Shown here: positions 55,059 to 64,000 of the stretch, piece by piece
Layout of the letters: the number at the start of each line of letters is the position of its first letter
How positions within the stretch are numbered: the first letter of the stretch is position 1
Assembly (NCBI GenBank): GCA_965240325.2
Contig: OZ251224.1
Span: 2,666,001-2,730,000, forward strand
Reading direction: 5' to 3'
Length of the DNA stretch: 64,000 bases
Origin: Rebecca billardiae RCC1528
Taxonomy: Eukaryota > Haptophyta
The notes under the pieces: generated by a model
Databases searched by the model: none
What the model was told of the DNA's origin: nothing
Seen by the model: only the letters and a program-made list of their open reading frames with translations
Position numbers and translations under genes: made by a program

Positions 55059-57236
55059 ATGCTTGCTTGGGCCGCGTGGGCGCACGCGCTCGTCGCGGCG
55101 GCCACGTCATGCAGTGGTGCGCGCAACTGCATGTTCTTCTCCGAGGTCTTTGATGGGGCGCCCCTCAGCTACAGGTACGTGGAGGTTGTCAACCTCTGCG
55201 ACTCGGTCCAGGCGACGCGCGAGTACATGCTGCGCATCTGGCACGCGGACGGCGAGACAAGCGCGCTTCAGAATGACTTTGAGGTCAACCCGGGCGAGAC
55301 CTTTGCCTACTTCGCGGGAGAGCGAGGCACGATCGCGAACGATGCCTTCCGCATATCCTACCGCGTCACCGCGCTCGTCGACCAAGACGGCTCCGGCGCC
55401 ATGACGGAGCGCTACGCGCTCATGCGCGACAGCGTCGTGATCGACATGATCGGCCCGAGCGACTCGGCTGCGGACATGGCGAATGGTATCACGGTGGCCG
55501 GAGTCGGCGACGCGCTCACGAACGCAAAGGCGGTGCGCAAGGCGATGGTCACGCACGGCAACTGCGGCGACTGGGCTCGCTCGGCAGGTGTCGACCAGGC
55601 GAGCTCGGAGTGGCTACTCTTCCCGAGCGACGCTGCGGACGTCGATGAGACGCTCGGCGGCCACCAAACGGCGGGCCCGCCATCGCCGCCGCCCGCACCG
55701 CCGCTCCCGCCGTCGCCCGCGGGCGGCCGGTGCTACGGCGGCTGCCTCTTCTTCAGCGAGTACTACGAGGGCGAGCTGGACGAGGACGCCTACTTCGAGG
55801 TCTTCAACGCGTGCGACGAGCCGATCGAGCTGCAGCGAGTGGAGATCAAGTACTGCGTCAGCCCGGGCTGCGCGGCCAACAGGTGGGCGAACCGCCGCGA
55901 CCTGGGCGCGGGCACGCTGGCACCCGGGCACACGTACCTGGTCGCCGGCTTCGGCGCGCGCTCCCAGATCCTCGCCCTCGCCGACGCCGTCTGGTCCGAC
56001 CTGCCCGACGGCGACGACGCGCTCAGCCTGTGGTGGAAGCACGGAGACGTGCTCGTCGATCAGATCGGCCGCACAGGGGTCTGGGACCAGGCGGCTTGGG
56101 ACGTGGCCGGCGTGTCGGGCGGCGCGCGGGACCACCGGCTGGTGCGCAAGCCGAGCGTCTCGTGGGGCAACTGCGGCGGCTGGTCGAGCTCCGCCGGCAC
56201 GACCAGCGACAACTCGGAGTGGTACGTGTGGGGCACGGCCGAGCTCACAGCCCTCGGCCACCACGAGTGCGAGGGCTGCCCGACGCCCGCGGTGCCGAGC
56301 GCTGGTGGCGAGGGGGAGGGCGGCAGCAGTGCTGATGGGGGCGGTGGCGGTAGTGGCGACGACGACGACGACGGTGACGACGATGATTCGAGCGCGCCAG
56401 GCACGGCCGACGCCCCGGCCCTCGTCGCCCCGGCCGGGCAGCTCACGCTGATCCTCGTCTCGTCAGCGCTGAGCGTGCTCGTGTCGCTCGTGCTCACGTG
56501 TGCGTGCTGCTACTTGAACCGGCGGTGCCCGTGGTACAAGCTCAGGCAGGTGAAGCAAAACACCGTGAGCGCGACGATCGTCACAGAACCGACGCTGGAG
56601 GGTGTCGAGGTGCGCCGCGAGCCCGCGCGCGCCTTCTCCGCCGGTCCGCAGCGGCGGCTGACCAGAACCGGGGCCGCCCCTGCGCGCCTCGCTTGCGCAC
56701 AGATTGCGGCGCTGCCCATCGCGGCGGTGCCAACAGCTGTGGGCGCCGAGGCGGGGTTCAGTCCGAATTACGACGCCAGGCCGATCAGCGCCGCGCGCGA
56801 CCCCTCCGCTGGGCCCACCACGGCGCCCCTGCGCTGGCCGCCAGAACCGTCGCCCGCCCCCGGCCCAGTGGGAGCGGCGGCTCACGAGCCGGCAGCTGCT
56901 GCTGCGTGGAGCGAGCGAACGGCTGCGTACGTGCCCACTGCTTCTGTGGTGGAGGCCCCAGCACGTCCCCTGGCGGAGCCCAACCCCTTCTGGATGGACG
57001 ACAATCCTTTCCATCTGGACGCCTCTGGCCCGCCCGGCAGCGCTGGGCCGCTGTCACATGGTCAGGGACAAGCCCAGCTGCAGCATCGGAGGCCCCACGG
57101 TCCCCAGACTGAGACTCAAGCGCAGAGGCCTGGGGATGCCGCAGTTGGGATTGCTGCCGTCGAAGGAGCGCGTGACGCCATTGTCGTCGCCAATGCGACG
57201 CCGAACAGTGGCGGCATGCTTGAGCTGTCGGTGTAG
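55059..57236 (+). CDS. Type I membrane protein with two lamin-tail-like ectodomains
   Basis: 725 residues. The ATG at 55059 gives a signal peptide (MLAWAAWAHALVAAATSCSG). Two repeats of a lamin-tail-type (LTD) beta domain follow. The first starts CMFFSEVFDGAPLSYRYVEV and runs to about residue 200; the second starts CLFFSEYYEGELDEDAYFEV and runs to about residue 400. Both end in the same pattern, RKAMVTHGNCGDW and RKPSVSWGNCGGW. A Pro-rich linker (PPSPPPAPPLPPSP) separates them. After an acidic Gly/Asp-rich stalk there is one transmembrane helix (LTLILVSSALSVLVSLVLTC), then a cytoplasmic tail with CCYLNRRC and a disordered Pro/Ala-rich region. LTDs outside the cell are common in prokaryotic surface proteins. 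Probable adhesion or receptor role (inference). Confidence 0.72.
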   Translation: MLAWAAWAHALVAAATSCSGARNCMFFSEVFDGAPLSYRYVEVVNLCDSVQATREYMLRIWHADGETSALQNDFEVNPGETFAYFAGERGTIANDAFRISYRVTALVDQDGSGAMTERYALMRDSVVIDMIGPSDSAADMANGITVAGVGDALTNAKAVRKAMVTHGNCGDWARSAGVDQASSEWLLFPSDAADVDETLGGHQTAGPPSPPPAPPLPPSPAGGRCYGGCLFFSEYYEGELDEDAYFEVFNACDEPIELQRVEIKYCVSPGCAANRWANRRDLGAGTLAPGHTYLVAGFGARSQILALADAVWSDLPDGDDALSLWWKHGDVLVDQIGRTGVWDQAAWDVAGVSGGARDHRLVRKPSVSWGNCGGWSSSAGTTSDNSEWYVWGTAELTALGHHECEGCPTPAVPSAGGEGEGGSSADGGGGGSGDDDDDGDDDDSSAPGTADAPALVAPAGQLTLILVSSALSVLVSLVLTCACCYLNRRCPWYKLRQVKQNTVSATIVTEPTLEGVEVRREPARAFSAGPQRRLTRTGAAPARLACAQIAALPIAAVPTAVGAEAGFSPNYDARPISAARDPSAGPTTAPLRWPPEPSPAPGPVGAAAHEPAAAAAWSERTAAYVPTASVVEAPARPLAEPNPFWMDDNPFHLDASGPPGSAGPLSHGQGQAQLQHRRPHGPQTETQAQRPGDAAVGIAAVEGARDAIVVANATPNSGGMLELSV

Positions 57237-57461
57237 GCAGTAGTCTGTGTAGCTAGCACGGAGTCCGGAACATATATCGCCATATATATAGCGAGCGCAG
57301 TAGCCAGTATAGTGCCACGTATACGGCCTGCTGCTGAGCTAGTGCCTGATCATCAGGCAGAGGCGCCGAGCTCAGAGACCGAGAGGCAGCGGGCGAACTG
57401 GACTACTGACGATACATCATCCGAAAACTCTCTCTCTCTCATCTCTCTCTCTCTCTCTCAC

Positions 57462-57507
<46 letters not shown>

Positions 57508-57626
57508 CTCTCTGATGACGATAATGCTGACGATGATGAGTGACGACACTGATATGATGACGACGATGAGGATGAGTGATGAGTGTGCCCGGACGCCTGA
57601 CGATGCCGCGGATGTCAAGTGTACTC
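57237..57626. other. Intergenic region between convergent genes, with microsatellite
   Basis: Contains AT-rich 57270-57320 and the (CT)n tract. No gene. Confidence 0.4.
57429..57512. repeat. (CT)n microsatellite downstream of Sel1-MYND gene B
   Basis: Interrupted CT tract, 115 bp beyond the stop codon of the minus-strand paralogue. Confidence 0.95.
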
Positions 57627-59204
57627 TTAGGCTGCGGGTCCCTGATGCCGCCACGCGTTGCAGTACGGCTTGTGCGTCTTCCACGCCAGCCGCAGGTGGT
57701 CGTGCGAGCAGAACACCGCCACGTGGCATCGGTCGCACTTCTTCAAGATGCGACGGTCCGTCTTGGCACACACGAGGCAGCACTTGGACACCACCTCGGG
57801 ATCCGCCGCAAACGCGGGGGCGACGAGCACTTTACAGACGTCGAGAGTGCTGTCGAGCTCGTGCCCACGGTGCAGCAGCCGCGCGCCCTCCACCACGTCG
57901 CGCTCCACGCCCTGGCCTACCAGTACTTGCAGTCCAAGCAAGAAATGAGCGCGTGGCTCATCACCGCCAGCAGCCAGCCGATACCAGCGCGCCGCCTCGG
58001 CCAGATCCAGCGGCACGCCCTTGCCAGACTGGTAGCATGTGCCCAGATCGAACTGTGCGGGTGCGTAGCCCTGCTCGGCAGCACGCCGGTACCAGCGCAC
58101 CGCCTCGGCCATGTCCCGCGGCACGCCCTTGCCCTTCTCGCAGCACTTTCCAAGATTGCACTGCGCAGTTGCTTCGCCCTGCTCGGCCGCCAGCCGACAC
58201 CAGCGCACCGCCTCGGCCGTGTCATGCCGCACGCCCTCGCCCTTCAGGGAGCACGCGCCAAGATTGTTCTGCGCGCCTTTGTGGCCCTGCTCGGCAGCCA
58301 GCCGGAACAAGCGCAACGCTTCGGCAGTGTCCTGCGGCACGCCCCTGCCATACTCGTAGCAGCAGCCCAGGTTGAACTGCGCATCTGCGTCACCCTGCTC
58401 GGCTGCCAGTCGGTACCAGCGCACCGCTTCTGCCATATCCTGCAGCATTCCCAGGCCCTGCTCACAGCACACGCCCAGGTTGTGCTGCGCGGGTGCGTGG
58501 CCCTGCTTGGTGGCCATCCGGTACCAGCGCACCGCCTCTGTCTTATCCTGCGGCACGCCCTCGCCCTTCTCGAAGCACACGCCCAGGTTGAACTGCGCAT
58601 CTGCGTGGCCCTGCTCGGCCGCCAGCCGGTAGCAGCGCGCCGCCTCGGCCACATCCTGCGGCGCGCCGTCGCCATTCTCGCAGCACACGCCCAGGTTGAA
58701 CTGCACATCTGCGTCGCCCTGCTCGGCTGCCAGCCGGTACCAGCGCAACGCCTCGGCCATGTCCTGCGGCACGCCCGCGCCCTCCTTGCAGCAGGAGCCT
58801 AGGTTGAACTGCGCATATGCGTAGCCCTGCTCGGCTGCCAGCCGGTACCAGCGCACCGCCTCGGCCATGTCCTGCGGCACGCCCTTGCCAATCGTGCAGC
58901 AACCGCCCAGTTTGCACTGTGCATATGCGTTGCCCTGCTCGGCCGCCAGCCGATACCAGTGCACTACCTTGATGGCGTCCTGGCCCAGTCCAAGCTCGCC
59001 CCGATCATGACCGTCGCCAAGCGCGAGCTGAGCATCCACCAGCCCACGCTCGGCGGCGAGGTGGTACAGGCGCGACGCCTCGCGCTCGTTCCGAGCGACG
59101 CCGTCTCCACGTGCGAAGCGAACAGCCAGGAGGTACGTGGCACGCGCGTCACCCCGTGCCGATCTGCGCTGAAGCAGCTTCACCGCGGCGCTGCCTTCGT
59201 CCAT
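57627..59204 (-). CDS. Sel1-repeat protein with C-terminal MYND zinc finger (paralogue B)
   Basis: 525 residues starting MDEGSAAVKLLQRRSARGDA. The N-terminal 130 residues are almost the same as paralogue A at 49261-50718. It has about twelve 36-residue Sel1-like repeats (GVPQDMAEAVRWYRLAAEQG type), none of them shortened, and a MYND finger with complete ligands (CCLVCAKTDRRILKKCDRCH, FCSHDHLRLAWKTHKPYC). The genes face each other across 6.9 kb that contains two unrelated genes. Repeat number differs (two more here), as expected from unequal exchange within repeats. Scaffold function inferred from the family. Confidence 0.85.
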   Translation of the reverse strand: MDEGSAAVKLLQRRSARGDARATYLLAVRFARGDGVARNEREASRLYHLAAERGLVDAQLALGDGHDRGELGLGQDAIKVVHWYRLAAEQGNAYAQCKLGGCCTIGKGVPQDMAEAVRWYRLAAEQGYAYAQFNLGSCCKEGAGVPQDMAEALRWYRLAAEQGDADVQFNLGVCCENGDGAPQDVAEAARCYRLAAEQGHADAQFNLGVCFEKGEGVPQDKTEAVRWYRMATKQGHAPAQHNLGVCCEQGLGMLQDMAEAVRWYRLAAEQGDADAQFNLGCCYEYGRGVPQDTAEALRLFRLAAEQGHKGAQNNLGACSLKGEGVRHDTAEAVRWCRLAAEQGEATAQCNLGKCCEKGKGVPRDMAEAVRWYRRAAEQGYAPAQFDLGTCYQSGKGVPLDLAEAARWYRLAAGGDEPRAHFLLGLQVLVGQGVERDVVEGARLLHRGHELDSTLDVCKVLVAPAFAADPEVVSKCCLVCAKTDRRILKKCDRCHVAVFCSHDHLRLAWKTHKPYCNAWRHQGPAA

Positions 59205-59496
59205 CTGTACGTGCGGCTCCTTGAGGTTCTGCGTCGAGGCGCAGGCGTGTGCGCGAAGACCGTTGGGCGGGCGCTGTCCATGGGTAGGTCAGAAATCTCC
59301 GCTAAATCAGGGTCCGGGAAACCACTCCGGGGGCGCCGAGCGAGGTGGATGATGCCGTTCACGGACACTTTCACAGGGGCGTTCCCGGGCTCCTGCCACA
59401 CGCTCCGCGAGGGGTTTTGGCCCCCGGGGGGGGCCAAAACCCCTCCGGACTGGCGCTGCGCCAGTGGCGGCCGCCAACCCGGACTGCGGCGCACCA
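59205..59496. other. Upstream region of Sel1-MYND gene B with a perfect hairpin
   Basis: Likely promoter of paralogue B. 59409-59425 and 59429-59445 form a 17-bp perfect stem (gaggggttttggccccc) with a 3-nt loop. Confidence 0.5.
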
Positions 59497-60397
59497 GCGC
59501 TTGGCGCGCGCGCGGCGCGGCGCGCTGCGGCCGTCGAGTTGCCGTGCGAAGGCGGGGCGTTGCGTGCGTGGCATCTGAACGCTGCCATGCTCCGCACTGC
59601 GCCCCGCAGCTCGCTCCTCGTCGACTTGACCGCGCCTACGATCAGCGCGCATGCGAGCGTCGCCTCGGAATGAGCAGCACGCGCCGGCCTCAGCTGTGAG
59701 CGCCCGCCTGGCGCGCGATGCTGTCAACTCGGGGCACGAGCTGCGGCTGAGCGAGGAAGCATGTGCCTGCGCGCAAGCCGCGCCGCCTTGAGACACCGAT
59801 CGTGAGGATGGCATGCACCTTGCACGCAACTATTCTTCTTGCCCTTGCGAATGTTGCGCTGCCCTTGAATGGACTCCTCATCAGAGCAACTACTCAAGCA
59901 TGGCATGACGGCAGCCACGCGCGCAGGCGATGCATGGATGTACACGAGTCACTGCGCGCACACGCAACCCGAAGACTCCTATTCATCGCTTCAGGGCGCT
60001 CACGGTCTGTTGTTTCATCTCCACTGCATGCAAGGCTCGTGCAGGCTGATCGGCATTCGTTGACAGCCGTCTGAAGCTGCATCAACGCGCACGATCGATG
60101 TCTCAAGGCGGCGCGGCTTGCGCGCAGGCACATGCTTCCTCGCTCAGCCGCAGCTCGTGCCCCGAGTTGATCGCATCGCGCGCCAGGCGGGCGCTCACGG
60201 CTGAGGCCGGCGCGGGCTGCTCATTCCGACGCGACGCTCGCATGCGCGCTGATCGTAGGCGCGGCAAAGTCGACGAGGAGCGAGCTGCGGGGCGCAGTGC
60301 GGAGCATGGTCGTGTTCCGGTGCCACGCAAGCAACGCGCCGCCTTCGCACGGCAACTCGACGGCCGCAGCGCGCCGCGCCGCGCGCGCGCCAAGCGC
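59497..60397. mobile_element. Small foldback element with 308-bp inverted repeats
   Basis: 59497-59804 and 60090-60397 are inverted copies of equal length (308 bp each, with scattered substitutions), separated by a 285-bp spacer. The outer termini read GCGCTTGGCGCGCG. The trinucleotide CCA flanks both ends (59494-59496; 60398-60400), a possible 3-bp target duplication. There is no coding capacity; probably a non-autonomous foldback or MITE-like element. Arms are more diverged than those of the 33503-36477 element, so it is older. Confidence 0.68.
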
Positions 60398-60660
60398 CCA
60401 TCGACGCCAGCGCGCCTTCGCGCCAAGCGCGTTTTCATTTTCCGCGCTTTGTTTTCGCGCGTGAGTTTTTATTGGCGCATGACCCGCGCGGGGAACGCCC
60501 CTGAGGAAGTCAATGTCATCACAGGGACAGCGTAACAGTATTAGTAGTAGTAGGGACTCTGGCGAGTTCACTCTTCTTCCTCACACAGGTCATCATACGA
60601 TGACAGCCAACGCATATCGTATCGCGCCATCACTGGATAGAGTCATCATCGTCGTCGTCG
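60398..60660. other. 3' flank of AAA ATPase gene
   Basis: No gene. A segment near 60484-60510 (gcgcggggaacgcccctga) resembles, inverted, the sequence near 59372-59392, so the inverted duplication may once have been wider. Confidence 0.35.
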
Positions 60661-62733
60661 TCACACGAAGCTGGCGCCCAGCTGCCTGTTCCACGCCTCG
60701 TACTGCCCGAGCGAGGCGGCCGGCACGCTCGGCTTGATCACGTGCAGCGCCCTCGCAAAGTCGACCTTCTCGATCGGCCGGATAGCCTCGAGCTCCGCGC
60801 TGTAGATGTCGCTGCCAAGCTCGCGCACGGGCCCCATGGCCGCCTCGCGGCACAGGTTGGCCAGGTCCGACCCAGAGTAGCCGTCCGTCATCTCGGCGAG
60901 CTCCCGGAGCTCAGCGTCGCCAAACTCGCGCCCCTGCTTGCGCATCATGTTGCTGATGAGCGAGGCGCGCGCGTCGGCCGAGGGGAGAGGGATGTACACG
61001 CGCTTGGTCAGCCGGCGCACCGCCGCGTCGTCGAGCTCCTGCGGCCTGTTCGTCGCGCCCATCACGAGCACGCGCGCCGCGTCCGCGCCGTGCGAGAGCA
61101 CGCCGTCGAACTGCACGAGGAACTCCGTCTTGAGGCGGCGGCTCGCCTCGTGCTCTGAGGAGGAGCGCGCGGTCAGGATCGAGTCGATCTCGTCGATGAA
61201 GATGACGGAGGGCTGCTTCTGCGCGGCCACGGCGAAGAGCGCGCGCACGAGCTTCTCGCCGTCCCCGAACATCTTCGACGTGAGCGACGACGCGGAGATC
61301 GAGAAGAACGTCGCCCCGGATTCGGCCGCCACCGCCTTTGCCAGCAGAGTCTTGCCCGTGCCGGGCGGTCCAAACAGCAGCAGCCCGCGCGGCGGCGCGC
61401 GCAGCCCGGTGAAGATCTCCGGGCGCAGGGCGGGCAGGATGACGATCTCGCGCAGTGTGGCCTTGGCCTCGTGTAGCCCGGCTGCGTGCGTGGCGGGCAG
61501 GCACGCGGCCGCCGCGGGTGGGGAGACCGGCGGTTGCGCGCACAGTCGGGGCGGGGAACAACGGTCAGCGGCGGGCGCGCGTGCGCGGAGGCGGTGGCGC
61601 GCCATCACGCGCGCCTCGGGCTCAATCAGCGGTGCGCGGGCTTGGGGGCTGCGTACACGCTCGCGCACGCGCGCACCAATGTCGTCCCAGCCGACGGCGG
61701 GGCTGCGATCGACGATGTCCCCCATGATCATCTTCGCCATCGCCGGGTCGACACCCTGGAGCGCGTTGGGGTCTGCGACCGGCTTGTCGCGGTTGCTGCC
61801 ATTCTGCCCGCGGCCCGTGGGCGCGCCGGCCGACGAGCGGCGCGCACCCGCCCGTGCGTGCATGTCCGAGGAGCTGTGCCGGCGCAGCGGCGCGACAAAC
61901 CCCGGCGACGAGCGCTTCCGGATGCCGCTGCTCTCGCCCGCCGCCCGGGCGGCGATCGGGCCGCTGCCCCCCGTGATGCCTCCCGGCCTGAACGGTGGGC
62001 GCGCGCCGCCGTGCGCGTGGGCGCGCAGCGCCGACGGCGACTTGTGGGGGCTCGCGCGCACGGATGCGCCGATCGACGACTTGCGCTCGGGCTTCGCTGG
62101 AGACGCAAGCGGCGCCGGCGCGTGCGCGCGCTCGTCACGCGCCGAGCTGCCCGGCGTGCTCGCCCTGCTCGGGGCCGCGCTCGGTGGCGGCTGCGCGCAG
62201 TGGCTTGCCTTTGCCATGATCTCGTCGGCTGCGCCCTTGAGCAGTGGCGCGCATGGCGCTGGAGCGACGTTGGGACGCGTGCTCGGCATGAGGACTGACC
62301 CGGCCCGCGGCGGAGCCTCGCCCATCTCGCCGATGGTGGTGACTGGCGGCGCCGCAGGCGCATCGACGGCCGGCGCGGAAGTAGGCGTGCCGGCCGACTG
62401 GGCGTCGTTGACCGTGGGCGTGGTGTCCGCCGGCATGGCATCGCAGCTCACGTCGGTCGAAAGGGCGGTCGTCCCTTCGGGCCGAGGCGCGCCGACATCC
62501 ACCTCGTCGTCCACGACGTCCGCGCTGCCAGCCTGCGTGGACGCATGCGCCAGGAAGTCCTCTCGGCCGCGCGCGGATCGCAGCTCGAGCAGCTTGTTCA
62601 CAATCGCCTCGGACTTGAGGTTGGCTCTGATGGCGTGCCTCTTCGCAAGCCGCTGGAGCTCTTTCCTGCCGAGCATGAGCACGAGCGCCCCTTGGGGCGG
62701 CAGCGCTAAGAGGTCGTCGTCGCACGCCGTCAT
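60661..62733 (-). CDS. Spastin/fidgetin-like AAA ATPase with SAP-like N-terminus
   Basis: Exons 62733-61677 and 61481-60661, joined in phase 1 to restore [18 protein letters not shown]; 625 residues. The C-terminal 275 residues are a meiotic-clade AAA ATPase: Walker A GPPGTGKT, pore region [12 protein letters not shown], Walker [10 protein letters not shown], second region of homology [20 protein letters not shown], and a Vps4-type C-terminal helix ([17 protein letters not shown]). Spastin, fidgetin and katanin sever microtubules. The N-terminal 50 residues ([20 protein letters not shown]) resemble a SAP DNA-binding motif rather than a MIT domain. The middle is Ser/Pro/Ala-rich with basic patches. 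The ATG at 62733 is chosen since the upstream open frame (to 63024) lacks conserved sequence. Confidence 0.85.
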   Translation of the reverse strand: MTACDDDLLALPPQGALVLMLGRKELQRLAKRHAIRANLKSEAIVNKLLELRSARGREDFLAHASTQAGSADVVDDEVDVGAPRPEGTTALSTDVSCDAMPADTTPTVNDAQSAGTPTSAPAVDAPAAPPVTTIGEMGEAPPRAGSVLMPSTRPNVAPAPCAPLLKGAADEIMAKASHCAQPPPSAAPSRASTPGSSARDERAHAPAPLASPAKPERKSSIGASVRASPHKSPSALRAHAHGGARPPFRPGGITGGSGPIAARAAGESSGIRKRSSPGFVAPLRRHSSSDMHARAGARRSSAGAPTGRGQNGSNRDKPVADPNALQGVDPAMAKMIMGDIVDRSPAVGWDDIGARVRERVRSPQARAPLIEPEARVMARHRLRARAPAADRCSPPRLCAQPPVSPPAAAACLPATHAAGLHEAKATLREIVILPALRPEIFTGLRAPPRGLLLFGPPGTGKTLLAKAVAAESGATFFSISASSLTSKMFGDGEKLVRALFAVAAQKQPSVIFIDEIDSILTARSSSEHEASRRLKTEFLVQFDGVLSHGADAARVLVMGATNRPQELDDAAVRRLTKRVYIPLPSADARASLISNMMRKQGREFGDAELRELAEMTDGYSGSDLANLCREAAMGPVRELGSDIYSAELEAIRPIEKVDFARALHVIKPSVPAASLGQYEAWNRQLGASFV

Positions 62734-63135
62734 GTGAGCAGCAGAAGCGGGCGTGCCGCGTGCGTGTTGGAGGGTTGGGCGTGATCGCCAAAGAGGCGTT
62801 TCGGCGGCGGCTTGCCCGTCCGGACGCCCGTTTTGTTTATTCATTCCGGGTTTCGTTGTCCGGTAACACCGGTCCCGCACTCCCGCTGCAACCTCGGACC
62901 AGAGGTACCCGCAGCCCTCCTGTTGCCCTCGCATGCCAGCGCGCGGCCACGCGTCGCGCTCCGATTGGCGCGGCGCATTCCGAGCCGGCAAGGCTGCCGT
63001 TTGCATTACTCTGCTCGTGAGCACTCGGTCTCAGTGTCGGACTCGGTGTTTCGGCTTTCGGCGACTTTCGGCGTGGAGACGGCCATCCGTCTCATCCCGC
63101 CGACATCCGAGTCAGACCGAGAGTGGCGGGAGCCG
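62734..63135. promoter_or_regulatory. Upstream region of the AAA ATPase gene
   Basis: 402 bp between two minus-strand genes; no gene or clear motif seen. Confidence 0.35.
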
Positions 63136-64000
63136 TCACGCTTCTGGCGGAAGCTGCGCTGAGGCCGGTCTGCCCGAGAGGCTCGCGCTCGTAGCAGCGC
63201 CGCTGTCGTCTGCACGGCTCGCGCGCTCGTCGGGGAAGAGCTCCTCCGGCTCGGCGCGCGCACCCGGCGGCGGCGTCTCCCCGTCCAAGCCATCCACCTC
63301 GCCGGTGGCGGTATCGACGTGCCACTGCGTCAGGTAGTGCGAGTACCCGCCCAGGGCGAGCTCGGCGCGCACGCGCTCCATCTCGCTCTCCACGTAGGCG
63401 GCGCGGTCCTTGAACTCCTCCAGCGCACCGCGCGCGTCCGCCTCCTGCTCCACCAGCTCACGGAGCAGCGCCTCGCGCATCTGCTCGTCGACCACGGTGC
63501 GGCGCGACCGCTCCTCGGCCGCGGGCGCGCCATCCGCCTCCATCTGCCTCACGATGAGCGCCGCTCGCTTGCTGGGCGAGGGGCGGCTGGCGTTCGGGTC
63601 GATGGGCTCGGCCACTCGCATCCCCTTCATCTCATTGCGCACCGTCTCCATGCGCTGCGTCGCCACCGCGAACGTGTCCGCCCCGAGGAGATGGGCGACC
63701 GCTTGCTCGCCAGCTGGCAGGTCGGGGCCAAACGGGACGGGCTCAGGCTCGTCGTCGTTGGGGTCCTCCTCGTCGACGATGGCTGAGGGCCAAGGGGCGG
63801 CCTCGAACGCCTCAGCGACCGTGGTTGCCTTCTCGATGACCTGATCCGCCTGTGCCGTCGCCTCCGCGACGAGCTTGGACTTTGGGCGCGCCGGCGGGCC
63901 GCGCGGCGCCCGCGTCGGCCGGCTCGGATGGAACAGCCCCGGCAGCTGCTTGCGGAGCTGGTTCTCCTGCTTCGCCGCCTTGCGCAGGAAGTCGTGCCGC
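63136..64000 (-). CDS. Partial coiled-coil/charged protein (5' end beyond right edge)
   Basis: The minus frame is open from the window edge (64000) to the stop at 63136, 287 codons. The visible C-terminal part begins RHDFLRKAAKQENQLRKQLP, continues with an Ala/Glu-rich helical region (VAEATAQADQVIEKATTVAE), an acidic Pro-rich linker and long charged helices (REALLRELVEQEADARGALE, AAYVESEMERVRAELALGG). It then has GYSHYLTQWHVDTATGEVDG and a disordered acidic tail. The ATG at 63666 is internal, not the real start. The family was not recognised; it may be the tail of a larger cytoskeletal or trafficking protein. Confidence 0.6.
   Translation of the reverse strand, partial: RHDFLRKAAKQENQLRKQLPGLFHPSRPTRAPRGPPARPKSKLVAEATAQADQVIEKATTVAEAFEAAPWPSAIVDEEDPNDDEPEPVPFGPDLPAGEQAVAHLLGADTFAVATQRMETVRNEMKGMRVAEPIDPNASRPSPSKRAALIVRQMEADGAPAAEERSRRTVVDEQMREALLRELVEQEADARGALEEFKDRAAYVESEMERVRAELALGGYSHYLTQWHVDTATGEVDGLDGETPPPGARAEPEELFPDERASRADDSGAATSASLSGRPASAQLPPEA

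Overview
This is nuclear DNA from a GC-rich protist, most likely an alga with a secondary red plastid (haptophyte, or perhaps a pelagophyte-type stramenopile). Four things point there. The genes have short GC-rich spliceosomal introns. The proteins are purely eukaryotic (CCT4, VPS54, HSBP1, CDPK-like kinase, RUN/PX/Rubicon-homology protein, patched/dispatched-like RND protein). One protein has an ASSFA-type bipartite plastid presequence. Intergenic repeats are abundant. The lineage call is inference. Exon structures were worked out by hand from reading frame, GT..AG sites and family knowledge; coordinates span start codon to stop codon, and exon limits are given in each entry.

Layout. 1-226 (-): edge of a membrane protein. 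556-2935 (-): CaMKK/SnAK-type protein kinase fused to an inositol polyphosphate kinase. 3346-5370 (-): PIF1 helicase with a viroplasmin-like N-terminus. 5589-9246 (+): VPS54. 9513-10432: MITE-like element. 10821-12337 (-): secreted phospholipase B/GDSL lipase. 12815-14969 (-): plastid-targeted coiled-coil protein, divergent from 15257-19706 (+), a RUN-PX-Rubicon-homology protein. 19985-20501 (+): HSBP1. 21250-22155 (+): mRNA-export-adaptor-like protein. 22713-23192 (+): acylated low-complexity protein. 23957-27604 (+): RND permease. 28624-30644 (-): CCT4. 30975-33485 (-): double dsRBD protein. 33503-36477: large foldback element. 38168-39064 (-): secreted/membrane protein. 39537-40850 (+): SAM methyltransferase-like. 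41186-42038 (-): coiled-coil protein. 42408-43767 (+): F-box/ankyrin. 44164-45864 (+): fucosyltransferase-like. 46157-49079: two tandem copies of a 1.4-kb repeat. 49261-50718 (+) and 57627-59204 (-): convergent Sel1-MYND paralogues. They flank a 418/425-bp tandem duplication, an AT-rich island with a perfect hairpin, a CDPK-like kinase (53317-54618, -) and a lamin-tail membrane protein (55059-57236, +). 59497-60397: second foldback element. 60661-62733 (-): spastin/fidgetin-like AAA ATPase. 63136-64000 (-): partial coiled-coil protein.

The genes are not organised as a pathway; this is ordinary eukaryotic gene order with several themes: membrane traffic (VPS54, RUN-PX-RH, AAA), signalling (two kinases, IPK, HSBP1), proteostasis (CCT4, F-box) and RNA (dsRBD, export adaptor). 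The most unusual items are the kinase-IPK fusion, the RUN+PX+RH combination, the foldback elements, and a CCT4 intron carrying an inverted copy of the adjoining exon end. No tRNA, rRNA, CRISPR or complete transposase gene was seen.
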